Numbered from the stretch's first letter, positions 8,739 to 16,135 are shown. The stretch is 29,439 bases of DNA from Robiginitomaculum sp. (GCA_021647375.1 JAKIUV010000027.1:1-29439), one strand, 5' to 3'. The notes: generated by a model not told the origin, from the letters alone. Program-made: numbers and translations.

Positions 8739-8756
8739 TATTAGCACTTACTAATA
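8739..8756. promoter_or_regulatory. 18-bp inverted repeat before the gene start (copy 2)
   Basis: TATTAG-CACTTA-CTAATA lies just upstream of the AAGGGA ribosome site of the diheme lipoprotein gene. It is the second copy of the repeat at 8633-8650, in opposite orientation, about 106 bp apart (ten helical turns). The spacing would allow looping between two bound dimers. A hairpin in the mRNA is an alternative role, but 6-bp A/T-rich arms make a weak stem. Confidence 0.55.
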
Positions 8757-8781
8757 TAAAAAATGTCTAAAGGGAATTATT

Positions 8782-10272
8782 ATGTTGAAAAATTTATTTA
8801 TTGCATCGTCTGCCGTAGTTTTAGTTGCGTGCGGCGGCGGAGGCGGCACTACGACACCACCACCTCCCCCTCCGCCTCCGCCGCCTGCAAATCAGGCACC
8901 TGTGGTTGCGAGTGCGAATGCAGATCAGAACGGGCAAGTCGGGTTTGATATTAATTATGACGCAACACAAGGGGGAACCACATTCACAGATGCAGACGGT
9001 GATACGCTCACAATAACGGTAACATTTAACCCGGCGGATAACGGCTTGGCTGCGGCGGGCGGAACAATAACTGGCAAGCCTCAAAGGCTAAATGATGTCA
9101 CGGTAACGGTAACAGCCGATGACGGAAATGGCGGCACGGCTAACGACACATTCATAATAAATGTTGGCGTTGACCAAAATGCCATTCAGGCCAAATTTAA
9201 TGGAAATATTGATCTTACAAACCTTCCAAATTACGAGAATCCTACCATTCCGGCTTATATTACCAAGTTAACAGAAAATGGGAACCCTGTTACAAATGCC
9301 GGTGCTATTCTTGGCCGCGTACTATTTTATGATACGGCTCTTTCGATTGATGATACAATATCGTGCGCGTCTTGCCACATACAAGCGCAAGGATTTAGCG
9401 ATATAGACGTGGTCAGCGTCGGCGTTTTGGGCGGTGAAACACGGCGGCATTCTATGCGCCTTATCAACACGCAATACGCAAATGAAGTGAATTTCTTTTG
9501 GGATGAACGAGCTATTAGTCATGAGGCTCAAGAAACCATGCCTTTGCAGGATTTCAATGAGCACGGGTTTAGCGGCACCAATGGTCGTCCTGATATAAAT
9601 GACCTGATTACCAAACTTGAGGCGCTGGAATATTACCAAGAACTTTTCCGGTTCGCGTTTTTGGACACAAATATTACGGAACCGCGCCTGCAACTCGCAC
9701 TTGCTCAATTTACAAAAAGCATCAACTCATTTGATAGTAAATATGATAGTGGCCGCGCGCAGGTCGCTAATGATACAGATAATTTTCCTAATTTTTCAGC
9801 AAGCGAAAACGCAGGAAAAAATTTATTCTTAAGCCCACCCCCGCGCGGTGGAGCAGGATGTTTTCGTTGCCACAGCGCGCCAGAATTTGATATTATGCCA
9901 AATATAAATGGTCATAACGGCATTGTCGCGGAAGCCTCGGATCCAACCTTGGCGGACTTTACCAATACTAGGGCGCCTACGCTTAGAGACGTCGTAAAGC
10001 CTGACGGTAGCCCTAATGGTCAAATGATGCATAACGGAAGCAAGGCTACGCTCAGAAGCGTGATTGACCATTATAACAATATCCCCGTGCCTGTAACTGA
10101 ACCAGAGCGCACTCAATTTCTGGATAACATTGATATGCGGCTAGTCATGATGTCAAGCACACCACCGAGTTTGAATTTAAGTGAAGCTGAGAAGCAACAG
10201 TTGGAAGATTTCTTGAAAACTTTGACAGGGTCAAATGTTTACACAGATCCAAAATGGAGTAGCCCATTTTAA
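8782..10272 (+). CDS. Diheme cytochrome c peroxidase/MauG-like lipoprotein with Ig-like domain
   Basis: 496 residues. A lipoprotein signal (Val-Leu-Val-Ala-Cys17) leads into Gly5 and a run of ten Pro. Residues about 38-130 look like a cadherin/Ig-type domain with Asp-Ala-Asp-Gly-Asp, a possible Ca site. The catalytic part has two heme c sites, Cys195-Ala-Ser-Cys-His199 and Cys360-Phe-Arg-Cys-His364, in the order and spacing of bacterial diheme peroxidases. Context such as RRHSMRLINTQYAN and FFWDERA also fits the family. It would reduce peroxide or oxidise a protein partner at the membrane. A shared promoter element suggests induction with the copper genes, perhaps against copper-driven oxidative stress. 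Peroxidase and MauG-type chemistry cannot be told apart here. Confidence 0.88.
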   Translation: MLKNLFIASSAVVLVACGGGGGTTTPPPPPPPPPPANQAPVVASANADQNGQVGFDINYDATQGGTTFTDADGDTLTITVTFNPADNGLAAAGGTITGKPQRLNDVTVTVTADDGNGGTANDTFIINVGVDQNAIQAKFNGNIDLTNLPNYENPTIPAYITKLTENGNPVTNAGAILGRVLFYDTALSIDDTISCASCHIQAQGFSDIDVVSVGVLGGETRRHSMRLINTQYANEVNFFWDERAISHEAQETMPLQDFNEHGFSGTNGRPDINDLITKLEALEYYQELFRFAFLDTNITEPRLQLALAQFTKSINSFDSKYDSGRAQVANDTDNFPNFSASENAGKNLFLSPPPRGGAGCFRCHSAPEFDIMPNINGHNGIVAEASDPTLADFTNTRAPTLRDVVKPDGSPNGQMMHNGSKATLRSVIDHYNNIPVPVTEPERTQFLDNIDMRLVMMSSTPPSLNLSEAEKQQLEDFLKTLTGSNVYTDPKWSSPF

Positions 10273-10279
10273 GCTTGGG

Positions 10280-10624
10280 TTAATCTGACCATAAACGCCG
10301 GGCGGCTTTAATGTTGCTCGGCGTTACGCCCATATGACGTCGCTCTATAAATTCCAGTCCATTGACAATCCAATTTGCCATATCCGGGTTGATTAAATGA
10401 TAAAAGTGATGGCGCCCCTCGCGACGTTCAACAACAATTCTATGGGCTTTTAGCAAGCGTAAATGCTGTGAAATGCGCGGTGCTTCCAAGCCAAGAGCCT
10501 TTGCCAACCCGCTAACATCTTTTTCATCCAACCGCAGTTCTTCAATCATTCGAATGCGGTCCGGGTGCGATAAAAGACCGAAAACTTCTGCGAGTTCTTT
10601 TGCAACCACTTGCCTGCTTGGCAT
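10280..10624 (-). CDS. ArsR-family winged-helix repressor lacking Cys ligands
   Basis: 114 residues. GAGGGAAGAG precedes the ATG. Helix-turn-helix residues about 36-75 (VSGLAKALGLEAPRISQHLRLLKAHRIV) and the wing (ERREGRHHFYHL) are typical of the ArsR/SmtB family. The usual ELCVCDL metal motif reads DEKDVSGL, and the protein has no cysteine, so it is not a thiol arsenic/cadmium/lead sensor. His residues at the wing and near the C-terminus could bind metal, or it may sense something else. It converges on the diheme gene (8 bp apart) and diverges from the carbonic anhydrase, its most likely target. The inverted repeats at 8633 and 8739 are other candidate targets. Confidence 0.88.
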   Translation of the reverse strand: MPSRQVVAKELAEVFGLLSHPDRIRMIEELRLDEKDVSGLAKALGLEAPRISQHLRLLKAHRIVVERREGRHHFYHLINPDMANWIVNGLEFIERRHMGVTPSNIKAARRLWSD

Positions 10625-10728
10625 GACACTCTTCCCTCTCGTTACGCTTATTATCTCATCTTCTCACATATATCCTATAAAGCGTATTAAATCTCAAAGC
10701 AAAGAAATATATACTTGCAAATATCTGC

Positions 10729-10740
10729 ATATGTACATAT
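10729..10740. promoter_or_regulatory. Candidate operator between arsR-type gene and carbonic anhydrase
   Basis: ATATGTACATAT is a perfect 12-bp palindrome in an AT-rich 155-bp divergent region, 39 bases before the carbonic anhydrase ATG. ArsR-family proteins bind AT-rich dyads, and such regulators often control their divergent neighbour. Short AT palindromes arise easily by chance, so this is a weak call. The rest of this intergenic region shows no shared ECF element. Confidence 0.3.
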
Positions 10741-10779
10741 ATGAAGCTATATTAAAACACCTTTAACCTCGAGAGAAAT

Positions 10780-11583
10780 ATGACCAAATTTACTAAATTA
10801 TTAGCTGCATCAATATTGGGTAGCGCAATGCTAAGTGCATGCCAACCAGCATCTGAAACCAAAACTCCCGTTCAAGACGTTGCCAAGAAAGTAACCAAGA
10901 AAGCCCAAAGTACAGATTGGAAATATGTTGGCGAGTACGGCGCAGCCAATTGGGGCACAATGTCTGATAAATTCAGCACCTGCGCGACGGGCAAGTTGCA
11001 ATCACCATTTAATATCACAGCGGACATTTCTGCTGACCTACCTGCACTGGGCCTGAACTATAATGCCGTTCCTATGAAGGTTATCAATAATGGCCACACA
11101 ATTCAGGCAGACCAAACGGGCGGCGGGCAGCTTGTTGTTGATGGCACCACATATAATCTTTTACAATTTCACTTCCACGCCGGTAGTGAGTACACAATTG
11201 ACGGGAAATCATACCCATTGGAAGTCCACCTCGTCCATGCCTCCGATGCTGGTGCGCTTGCAGTTGTTGGCGTAATGTTTGAAAAAGGCGCGCCCAATGC
11301 CGAGCTTGAAAAAATCTGGGCCAATATGCCTGCAACAAAAGGTGAAAACGTTGTTGCAGGACAAACGATTGATGTGAACAAGCTGTTGCCAGCCAACAAA
11401 CAATATTATCGTTTCATGGGATCATTGACAACGCCACCATGTTCTGAGGGTGTAAACTGGCACATGATGAGTACGCCGATTACCGCCTCCCAAGCGCAAC
11501 TCGACGCTTTCACAGCGATTTACCCCATGAATGCAAGGCCTTTGCAGGACGAAAACAACCGTCTTGTTGTCTTAGGTCGCTAA
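10780..11583 (+). CDS. Alpha-class carbonic anhydrase, lipoprotein
   Basis: 267 residues. Lipoprotein signal with Leu-Ser-Ala-Cys21. Alpha-carbonic anhydrase hallmarks are in order: YVGEYGAANWG, QSPFNI, NNGHT, QFHFHAGSE, EVHLVH and GSLTTPPCSEGVNW. The three zinc ligands are His131, His133 and His150. It interconverts CO2 and bicarbonate in the periplasm. The ATG has a GAGAG ribosome site. A small outer-membrane protein follows after 11 bp, probably in the same operon. The link to the metal island is unclear: it needs zinc, could promote carbonate formation, or may be an unrelated passenger. Confidence 0.94.
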   Translation: MTKFTKLLAASILGSAMLSACQPASETKTPVQDVAKKVTKKAQSTDWKYVGEYGAANWGTMSDKFSTCATGKLQSPFNITADISADLPALGLNYNAVPMKVINNGHTIQADQTGGGQLVVDGTTYNLLQFHFHAGSEYTIDGKSYPLEVHLVHASDAGALAVVGVMFEKGAPNAELEKIWANMPATKGENVVAGQTIDVNKLLPANKQYYRFMGSLTTPPCSEGVNWHMMSTPITASQAQLDAFTAIYPMNARPLQDENNRLVVLGR

Positions 11584-11594
11584 TCCTTTCATTC

Positions 11595-12326
11595 ATGAGA
11601 AAGTATATATTACTTACCAGTGCGTGCGCGTTTTTCTTTGGCGCGCCCGCATTGGCACAAACCACGGCAGGCGTATTTGGCCCTGGCATAAGTGAAAATG
11701 ACCGCTCAGGGCAGTTTCGTATTGCTATGTCGCCAGGGCAAAATGGCGGTTCTGACCGCTGGGAATCGCGCATTCATTATCAACAAGCTATAAGCGATAG
11801 CTTGCGTAGCCGTATTGTTTTACAAGGTAGCAATCTTGAAAATGGAAGCTTTGAAAGCAATTTCATACAGGCGGAACTACAATGGCAATTTAAAAAACCG
11901 GATAACAACGCATCATGGTCCAGCGCCCTTAGGCTTGATGCGCGCTTCGTTGAACAAGACGACGGGGAGAACAGGTTGGGTCTCAACTGGACAAACCAGT
12001 GGAATCCTGGCGACAAATGGCAATTTAACAATGTTATTCTAACCGCTGTAGAAATTGGAAATGATACACGTGATGGCGTGGTGCTTGAAGTGCGTAATGG
12101 CGTAAAATATAAAATAAATGCCGACACCAAAGTTGGCGTAGAAAGCTTCAGCGCCCTAGGCAGAACCAATGCACTTGGCAATTTCAACACCCAAAACCAC
12201 CGCATTGGCCCCGTTGTAACAGGGAAAATCAATGATGAAACATCTTACTTGGCTGGCGCTCTGTTTGGCGCATCAAAACCCGCTCGCGATATTGACTTTA
12301 GGTTTTGGCTAGGGCGAAAATTTTAA
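11595..12326 (+). CDS. Small outer-membrane beta-barrel protein
   Basis: 243 residues with a signal peptide (cleavage after Ala-Leu-Ala-Gln, about 22) and alternating strands such as WESRIHYQQAI and SSALRLDARFV. The C-terminus is FRFWLGRKF, with the terminal Phe of barrel proteins. I cannot assign a named family. It lies 11 bp after the carbonic anhydrase, and its own ribosome site is poor, so translational coupling is likely. It converges on the cytochrome c gene with an 18-bp gap and no clear terminator. Confidence 0.72.
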   Translation: MRKYILLTSACAFFFGAPALAQTTAGVFGPGISENDRSGQFRIAMSPGQNGGSDRWESRIHYQQAISDSLRSRIVLQGSNLENGSFESNFIQAELQWQFKKPDNNASWSSALRLDARFVEQDDGENRLGLNWTNQWNPGDKWQFNNVILTAVEIGNDTRDGVVLEVRNGVKYKINADTKVGVESFSALGRTNALGNFNTQNHRIGPVVTGKINDETSYLAGALFGASKPARDIDFRFWLGRKF

Positions 12327-12344
12327 AGGGCCAACTGATAAACC

Positions 12345-12839
12345 CTAATTACCGGCTTGCTGCTTGCGGATATCCTCATACTGCTTATTGACGCCGTCGT
12401 GCCGCGCCCGAACATTTTCCGGCCATTGGCTTTTGATATAAGACAATACGGCGATAATTTCTGTGTCAGTAAGTATGTCTTCATAGGCTGGCATATCACT
12501 TATATAGTCTGCACCTGCATATTTTTGCACGCCGTATTTAGTAAGGTCAAACAGCACTTGATCTGTGTGGTGCCATGTATGGCCGCTTTCGTCGTGGGGC
12601 GGAGCAGGGAGCACACCATTTGGTTTACGCCTTTTCCAATCCGCCTGCCCTTCTAAATTCACGCCATGGCAAGACGCACACGTGCTGGTATAAACTATCT
12701 GCCCTTGCTCTATTAATTGAGTGTTTCCTGGCTCAAGTTGCACAATATTATCTGGTTTTTGAACCGCATTGCCTGGGTTATTGCAAGCGCTTGCAAGCGC
12801 TCCAAGCCCTGCCATTAAAACAAATTTCAAGACTTTCAA
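12345..12839 (-). CDS. Monoheme cytochrome c lipoprotein
   Basis: The frame is open from 12902, but the best start is TTG at 12839, with GGAGGGG just upstream. It overlaps nothing essential, follows the cnrH stop by one base, and gives a clean lipoprotein signal ending Leu-Ala-Ser-Ala-Cys. Mature length is about 146 residues. Heme site Cys-Ala-Ser-Cys-His lies near residue 57, and Met in SDMPAYEDILTD is the likely sixth ligand. The fold is class I cytochrome c. It is the last gene of the operon with the Cnr-like module, so it should be made with the sigma factor. An electron-acceptor role for a periplasmic oxidase such as PcoA is plausible but unproven. Confidence 0.85.
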   Translation of the reverse strand: MKVLKFVLMAGLGALASACNNPGNAVQKPDNIVQLEPGNTQLIEQGQIVYTSTCASCHGVNLEGQADWKRRKPNGVLPAPPHDESGHTWHHTDQVLFDLTKYGVQKYAGADYISDMPAYEDILTDTEIIAVLSYIKSQWPENVRARHDGVNKQYEDIRKQQAGN

Positions 12840-12840
12840 C

Positions 12841-13413
12841 TCACCCCTCCATACCAAGCATGTTTCCCAAAGATTGCCGCGCCCGATAGATCCTAGTCTC
12901 AACCGCTTTGGGACTTATCTTCAAAATATCCGCCGCTTGCTTGTGGCTCATATTTTCTATTGTGCAAAGGATAAGCGGCGCACGCAGATTTTCCGGCAAA
13001 TTGGTTATGGCGGTTTGAGTAGCTTCTAATTTGCGTTTAGCATCAATTGTTGTTTCCGGGTTTTCTTCTGCTTGCATTTGAGTAATTTTAATTTCCATGA
13101 TCGGCGTCATACGTTGCATGAATGATCTGGTTTTTCTCTTGCGGCCTAAATCCCTGCATTTATTCATAGCAATTTGAAACGCCCATGTAGAAAACTTATA
13201 CTTTGGGTTAAACCGCGCCAAATTGCGATGCATGGCGATAAATGTGTCCTGCACTATATCTTCCGCGTCGTCTCCGTCCCCCATATGGCGATAGGCAAAC
13301 CTGTATAGCGGGGACTTATACTTGCGCATGATGGCCGTGAATGCAGGGTCATCCCCTCCGGCAGCTCTCTTGACAAGCGCCTTATCTTCATCATCACTCG
13401 CCGACTCAAACAT
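12841..13413 (-). CDS. cnrH: ECF sigma factor, CnrH-like
   Basis: 190 residues. Sigma region 2 (about 25-95) includes YRHMGDGDDAEDIVQDTFIAMHRNL and FSTWAFQIAMNKCRD. Region 4 (about 130-185) includes LPENLRAPLILCTIENMSHKQAADILKISPKAVETRIYRAR. No region 3 is present, which defines the ECF group. The gene order anti-sigma, metal sensor, sigma (13861-14142, 13422-13868, here) copies cnrYXH of Cupriavidus. Six promoter-like elements of one design occur in the window, one of them before this operon, so positive autoregulation is expected. Expected role: directing RNA polymerase to the copper units when the sensor detects metal. Confidence 0.92.
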   Translation of the reverse strand: MFESASDDEDKALVKRAAGGDDPAFTAIMRKYKSPLYRFAYRHMGDGDDAEDIVQDTFIAMHRNLARFNPKYKFSTWAFQIAMNKCRDLGRKRKTRSFMQRMTPIMEIKITQMQAEENPETTIDAKRKLEATQTAITNLPENLRAPLILCTIENMSHKQAADILKISPKAVETRIYRARQSLGNMLGMEG

Positions 13414-13421
13414 TAGCAGGG

Positions 13422-13868
13422 TTAACTGGCTATATTACGGAAGGATTTTTGAACGATTGCATCAAACCGCACCGCTTGTTCTTCATTTAATAGCCCGCGC
13501 ATAGCGAATATATGTTCAATCGTCAAAGTTTGCAGCTCGTCTAAGGTCTTCACATATTCTGATTTTGCCGCTAAAACTTCAGGACTCATTTCATGGGAGG
13601 TTTGCATAGCCATACTCAACCGCGCATTTGCCTTCTTCATACGAATTTCCAAAGCCGTTTTTTGCGTAGCGAACGATTTTTCTAATATATGTAATTTATC
13701 ATTTTGTGCTTCATCCAGAACCAGTTGCGTATGGATTTTCTCATGCAGCCCCATCGTCTTCCCGGCATTTGGCATAATATATTTATGCCCAAGTAAAATC
13801 CCGATGACGCCCGCAATAAAGCTTAGCGCTATGACTAAAAGAGCGCTGCGCAAACCTTTGTTAACCAC
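13422..13868 (-). CDS. cnrX: CnrX-like membrane-anchored periplasmic metal sensor
   Basis: 148 residues from GTG 13868, overlapping the end of the upstream gene by 8 bases. An N-terminal membrane anchor (about 8-27) carries a helical periplasmic domain of the metal-resistance/CpxP-like type. The Ni/Co ligands known for Cupriavidus CnrX are His42, His46, Glu63, His119 and Met123. This protein has His42, His46, Glu63, His119 and Met123 at exactly those positions when counted from the GTG. That supports both the assignment and the start codon. It should sense a periplasmic metal and make the anti-sigma release CnrH. Which metal is open: the ligand set is Ni/Co-type, but the surrounding genes handle copper. 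Confidence 0.93.
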   Translation of the reverse strand: MVNKGLRSALLVIALSFIAGVIGILLGHKYIMPNAGKTMGLHEKIHTQLVLDEAQNDKLHILEKSFATQKTALEIRMKKANARLSMAMQTSHEMSPEVLAAKSEYVKTLDELQTLTIEHIFAMRGLLNEEQAVRFDAIVQKSFRNIAS

Positions 13869-14142
13869 AACACGGCACCATCATTTGTGTAACACTATAG
13901 GCTGGCGTTGCTGAAAAAACGCCTAAATCATTGCTAGTTGTGCTGGCATTTGCACCGATGACGCTACCAAATAAGAGTGTTGATGCAACAGGCAAGCCTT
14001 TTAACCAAAGAGGCATTTTCGAAAAATAGGCATAGGGAGCTGATGTTTCTATGCGCTGCCAGACACGCGCCTCAAGACCGACGAGCCGCTTCTCGTCAGG
14101 CTCCGGCATGGCATGTAAATATGCATCTAATTTGTTTGTCAT
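13861..14142 (-). CDS. cnrY: CnrY-like anti-sigma factor with C-terminal Cys pair
   Basis: 93 residues. AGGAAA precedes the ATG. A cytosolic segment of ~45 residues (containing LVGLEARVWQRI, able to form an amphipathic sigma-binding helix) is followed by one membrane segment (about 46-66) and a short periplasmic tail ending Met-Met-Val-Pro-Cys91-Cys92-Gly. CnrY of Cupriavidus has the same plan: cytosolic sigma-binding tail, single span, periplasmic end contacting CnrX. Sequence similarity alone would be weak; length, topology and the Y-X-H order carry the call. The Met-Met-x-Pro-Cys-Cys tail could bind copper directly, which would be an unusual addition. Confidence 0.75.
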   Translation of the reverse strand: MTNKLDAYLHAMPEPDEKRLVGLEARVWQRIETSAPYAYFSKMPLWLKGLPVASTLLFGSVIGANASTTSNDLGVFSATPAYSVTQMMVPCCG

Positions 14143-14169
14143 AATTTTTCCTGTTCTTCTAAAGTGCCG

Positions 14170-14694
14170 CTAAGATGTATGAAGATGGGCAATCTTCCAA
14201 ACCCCATTTATATTTTTCAAAATTGCGGTGCCATTGCGCGTCATGCTCGAATTTTTGCCTTTATAGTTATAAGCCATATCAATAGAAAATGTTGCCGAAG
14301 CTAAATCACCCGAGACATTGGTTCTATAATCTTTGAATTCGTACTTTGTAAACACCAAATCTTGATTGGCAAATTCAGGCGCTAGGTGGTTATCGCGATA
14401 ATCCGTCCAGCCAATATTATTTCCTTTGCCTTCAAATATCGTAAAGTCTGTTCCGTCCAACAAAACAAAAGCTTCCATAGCGGCAAGATCTTTTGCGTTG
14501 ATCAAGCTAGAGTAGTTGGTCAGGAGTGCTTCGACGTTTTGTTTCTCTTGCGATAAATTTACAGATACTTTCTGCGTTAAACTTTCACGAGAGCTTCCGT
14601 CATTTATTTGATCGCCAGATTGTTGCGCTGAACACGAAGCTACAAGCAGAACCAGAGCCAAAGGCAAGGCCAGTTTTTTTGATATATTTTTCAT
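14170..14694 (-). CDS. NTF2/SnoaL-like lipoprotein
   Basis: 174 residues from ATG 14694 (GGAG six bases upstream). The TTG at 14706 would put that ribosome site inside the gene and is rejected. Lipoprotein signal Leu-Val-Ala-Ser-Cys21. Residues about 55-174 show the cone-shaped NTF2-like pattern: an N-terminal helix (NVEALLTNYSSLINAKD), then strands ending in GTAILKNINGVWKIAHLHTS, typical of DUF4440/SnoaL-like proteins. No catalytic residue can be assigned. It sits 27 bp upstream of cnrY and should be co-transcribed with the sigma system, so a periplasmic binding or sensing role is possible but speculative. Confidence 0.78.
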   Translation of the reverse strand: MKNISKKLALPLALVLLVASCSAQQSGDQINDGSSRESLTQKVSVNLSQEKQNVEALLTNYSSLINAKDLAAMEAFVLLDGTDFTIFEGKGNNIGWTDYRDNHLAPEFANQDLVFTKYEFKDYRTNVSGDLASATFSIDMAYNYKGKNSSMTRNGTAILKNINGVWKIAHLHTS

Positions 14695-14740
14695 AGTTTT
14701 CTCCAAAGAGTGTGGTTATATTTTGTTTTGCATCATACTT

Positions 14741-15487
14741 TTACATCATTCCGGGCAAGAGATGTTTTATCCCGCCGTGTGCCAAGGCACCACCCAAAAA
14801 TCCGTTAACGGATACGGCCAGAGCTAGTCCGAACAACAACACATTAAAGATCATGCTCTTGCTTATACCACCCTCTTTTTTAGCGGCCTTAGCCATTACA
14901 AAAGCGGTAACAAGTCCGCCAATCAACAACAATGTCCCAAGCCATCTATGGGTGGACATGACCACGTTTTCGCCTGCCTGCACTGGGCCGGAGTGCATCC
15001 ACCCCAATACGCCTGCTCCCAAAGCACCCAATGCACCTGTCCATACCAGCAGTTTAACCGCAGTGTCGTAATGCCCATTCTTTGCACGTATATTAAGCAC
15101 TTGCGCAAATGCCGCCGTTAACAAAAGAGCGATCGGAAAATGAACAATGAGGGGGTGGTATTTACCAAATGCCGCCATCAGTTTAGAAAACGGCGAACTG
15201 TCCGGACTGATACCCCAATGGGAATGCCCGCCGCTATCGTCGCCAGCAGCTTCGTCGTGCCCGCCTGCCTCATCATGACCAGCCCCATTTGCATCATGAC
15301 CAGCCATCGTCTTTTCGGCATTCTCGCTGTGCTCATGGGCGGCGGTGCCTTCATCATTATGGGTTTGTGGTTGGGTTTGCTCTTTTTTGACCTCATGCAT
15401 TTTCTGCGGATGAGCCGTCGCAATTTGCGCGGTAAAGACCGCCGTAAAAATTAGGCTGGCAATTATAATAATATATTTAAAACGCAT
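14741..15487 (-). CDS. DUF2231 membrane protein with His-rich periplasmic region
   Basis: 248 residues from ATG 15487 (GGGGAAG upstream). The frame extends to 15532, but that adds an unlikely N-terminus before the signal sequence. After a signal peptide (cleavage after Ala-Thr-Ala, about 25), residues 26-92 are crowded with His, Asp and Glu (HEHSENAE, GHDEAGGHDEAAGDDSGGHSH). The DUF2231 domain follows, beginning His111-Pro-Leu-Ile-Val-His116-Phe-Pro, with four membrane spans. The domain's conserved His residues have been suggested to bind heme or metal, but its function is not established. First gene of the operon carrying cnrYXH, with its own ECF-type promoter element. Confidence 0.85.
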   Translation of the reverse strand: MRFKYIIIIASLIFTAVFTAQIATAHPQKMHEVKKEQTQPQTHNDEGTAAHEHSENAEKTMAGHDANGAGHDEAGGHDEAAGDDSGGHSHWGISPDSSPFSKLMAAFGKYHPLIVHFPIALLLTAAFAQVLNIRAKNGHYDTAVKLLVWTGALGALGAGVLGWMHSGPVQAGENVVMSTHRWLGTLLLIGGLVTAFVMAKAAKKEGGISKSMIFNVLLFGLALAVSVNGFLGGALAHGGIKHLLPGMM

Positions 15488-15557
15488 AACGGACTTCCCC
15501 TGAACTTGTAATGTAATGGATTTGTGCAACAATGCACTCTTACACTCTTAAGCCTAA

Positions 15558-15583
15558 TACGCGTTGCCCCGTCTTATCCCTTG
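15558..15583 (-). promoter_or_regulatory. Shared ECF-type promoter element, site 3 (DUF2231-cnrYXH operon)
   Basis: On the minus strand: CAAGGG (15583-15578), 15 bases, GCGTA (15562-15558), continuing TTAGG. The start codon at 15487 is about 70 bases downstream. This places the sigma gene's own operon under the element, as expected for autoregulated ECF systems. Confidence 0.65.
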
Positions 15584-15655
15584 AGTTAATTACAATATAC
15601 GCCTTTTTGCCACGTTGATTTACCCCAAACCTAATCTTTGGGATTTGCCCTAAAC

Positions 15656-16135
15656 CTAATAACTGGCGTAAATTTCGGATTTGCCGTCTTTGTAGAAGAT
15701 TATAACATCATAAGGATCAAACCGACCATTTTCCATACCCGGAGAACCCGATACCATGCCAGGAACCGCGATACCAAGCGCGCCTGCAGGTTTTTCTTTA
15801 AGCAGGCGTTCAATTTCGCGCATAGGTACATGCCCTTCAATCACATAACCACCGATCAGAGTTGTGTGGCAAGATTGTAGCTGGTCAGGCACTTTTGCCT
15901 CGGTTTTATATTTTTGAAGTTCCTCTGTATCATGAGCCGTGACCTTATACCCGGCCTTATCAGCATGGACAATCCAACCGCCGCAACATCCACAAGAAGC
16001 CGACTTATACACCACCATATCCTTAGACGTAGCCGAAGCCTCAGGTACCAGAGATGGTACCAAGGACGGTTTAAATACCCAAGCACCTGCACCAATTACC
16101 ACGACCGCAATCAACCCAATTAAGTACTTTCTCAT
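15656..16135 (-). CDS. DUF411/CopG-like periplasmic copper protein
   Basis: 159 residues, with GGAGGA before the ATG. A membrane anchor or signal (about 5-20) precedes the DUF411 domain. The Cys48-Gly-Cys50-Cys51-Gly-Gly-Trp motif is followed by Ser-Cys89-His-Thr, then GGYVIEGHVP with His102. This Cys set matches CopG-type proteins in copper islands, where a Cys/Met cluster binds several Cu ions and may support redox conversion. The gene has its own shared promoter element and is separated from the DUF2231 gene by 168 bp, so it is probably a single-gene unit with some read-through. A CCCAAA/TTTGGG hairpin lies just after the stop, but no T run follows it. Confidence 0.9.
   Translation of the reverse strand: MRKYLIGLIAVVVIGAGAWVFKPSLVPSLVPEASATSKDMVVYKSASCGCCGGWIVHADKAGYKVTAHDTEELQKYKTEAKVPDQLQSCHTTLIGGYVIEGHVPMREIERLLKEKPAGALGIAVPGMVSGSPGMENGRFDPYDVIIFYKDGKSEIYASY

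Noticed and set aside
12781..12800. Tandem TTGCAAGCGC repeat as a possible iteron or operator
   Set aside because: It lies in the signal-peptide codons of the cytochrome c lipoprotein (Ala-Leu-Ala-Ser-Ala-Cys) and has only two units.
14695..14706. TTG start for the NTF2-like lipoprotein
   Set aside because: It would place the GGAG ribosome site inside the gene; ATG 14694 gives correct spacing and a standard lipoprotein signal.
15620..15645. CCCAAA/TTTGGG hairpin as a terminator for the DUF411 gene
   Set aside because: The stem is six pairs with no T run after it, too weak to call an intrinsic terminator.
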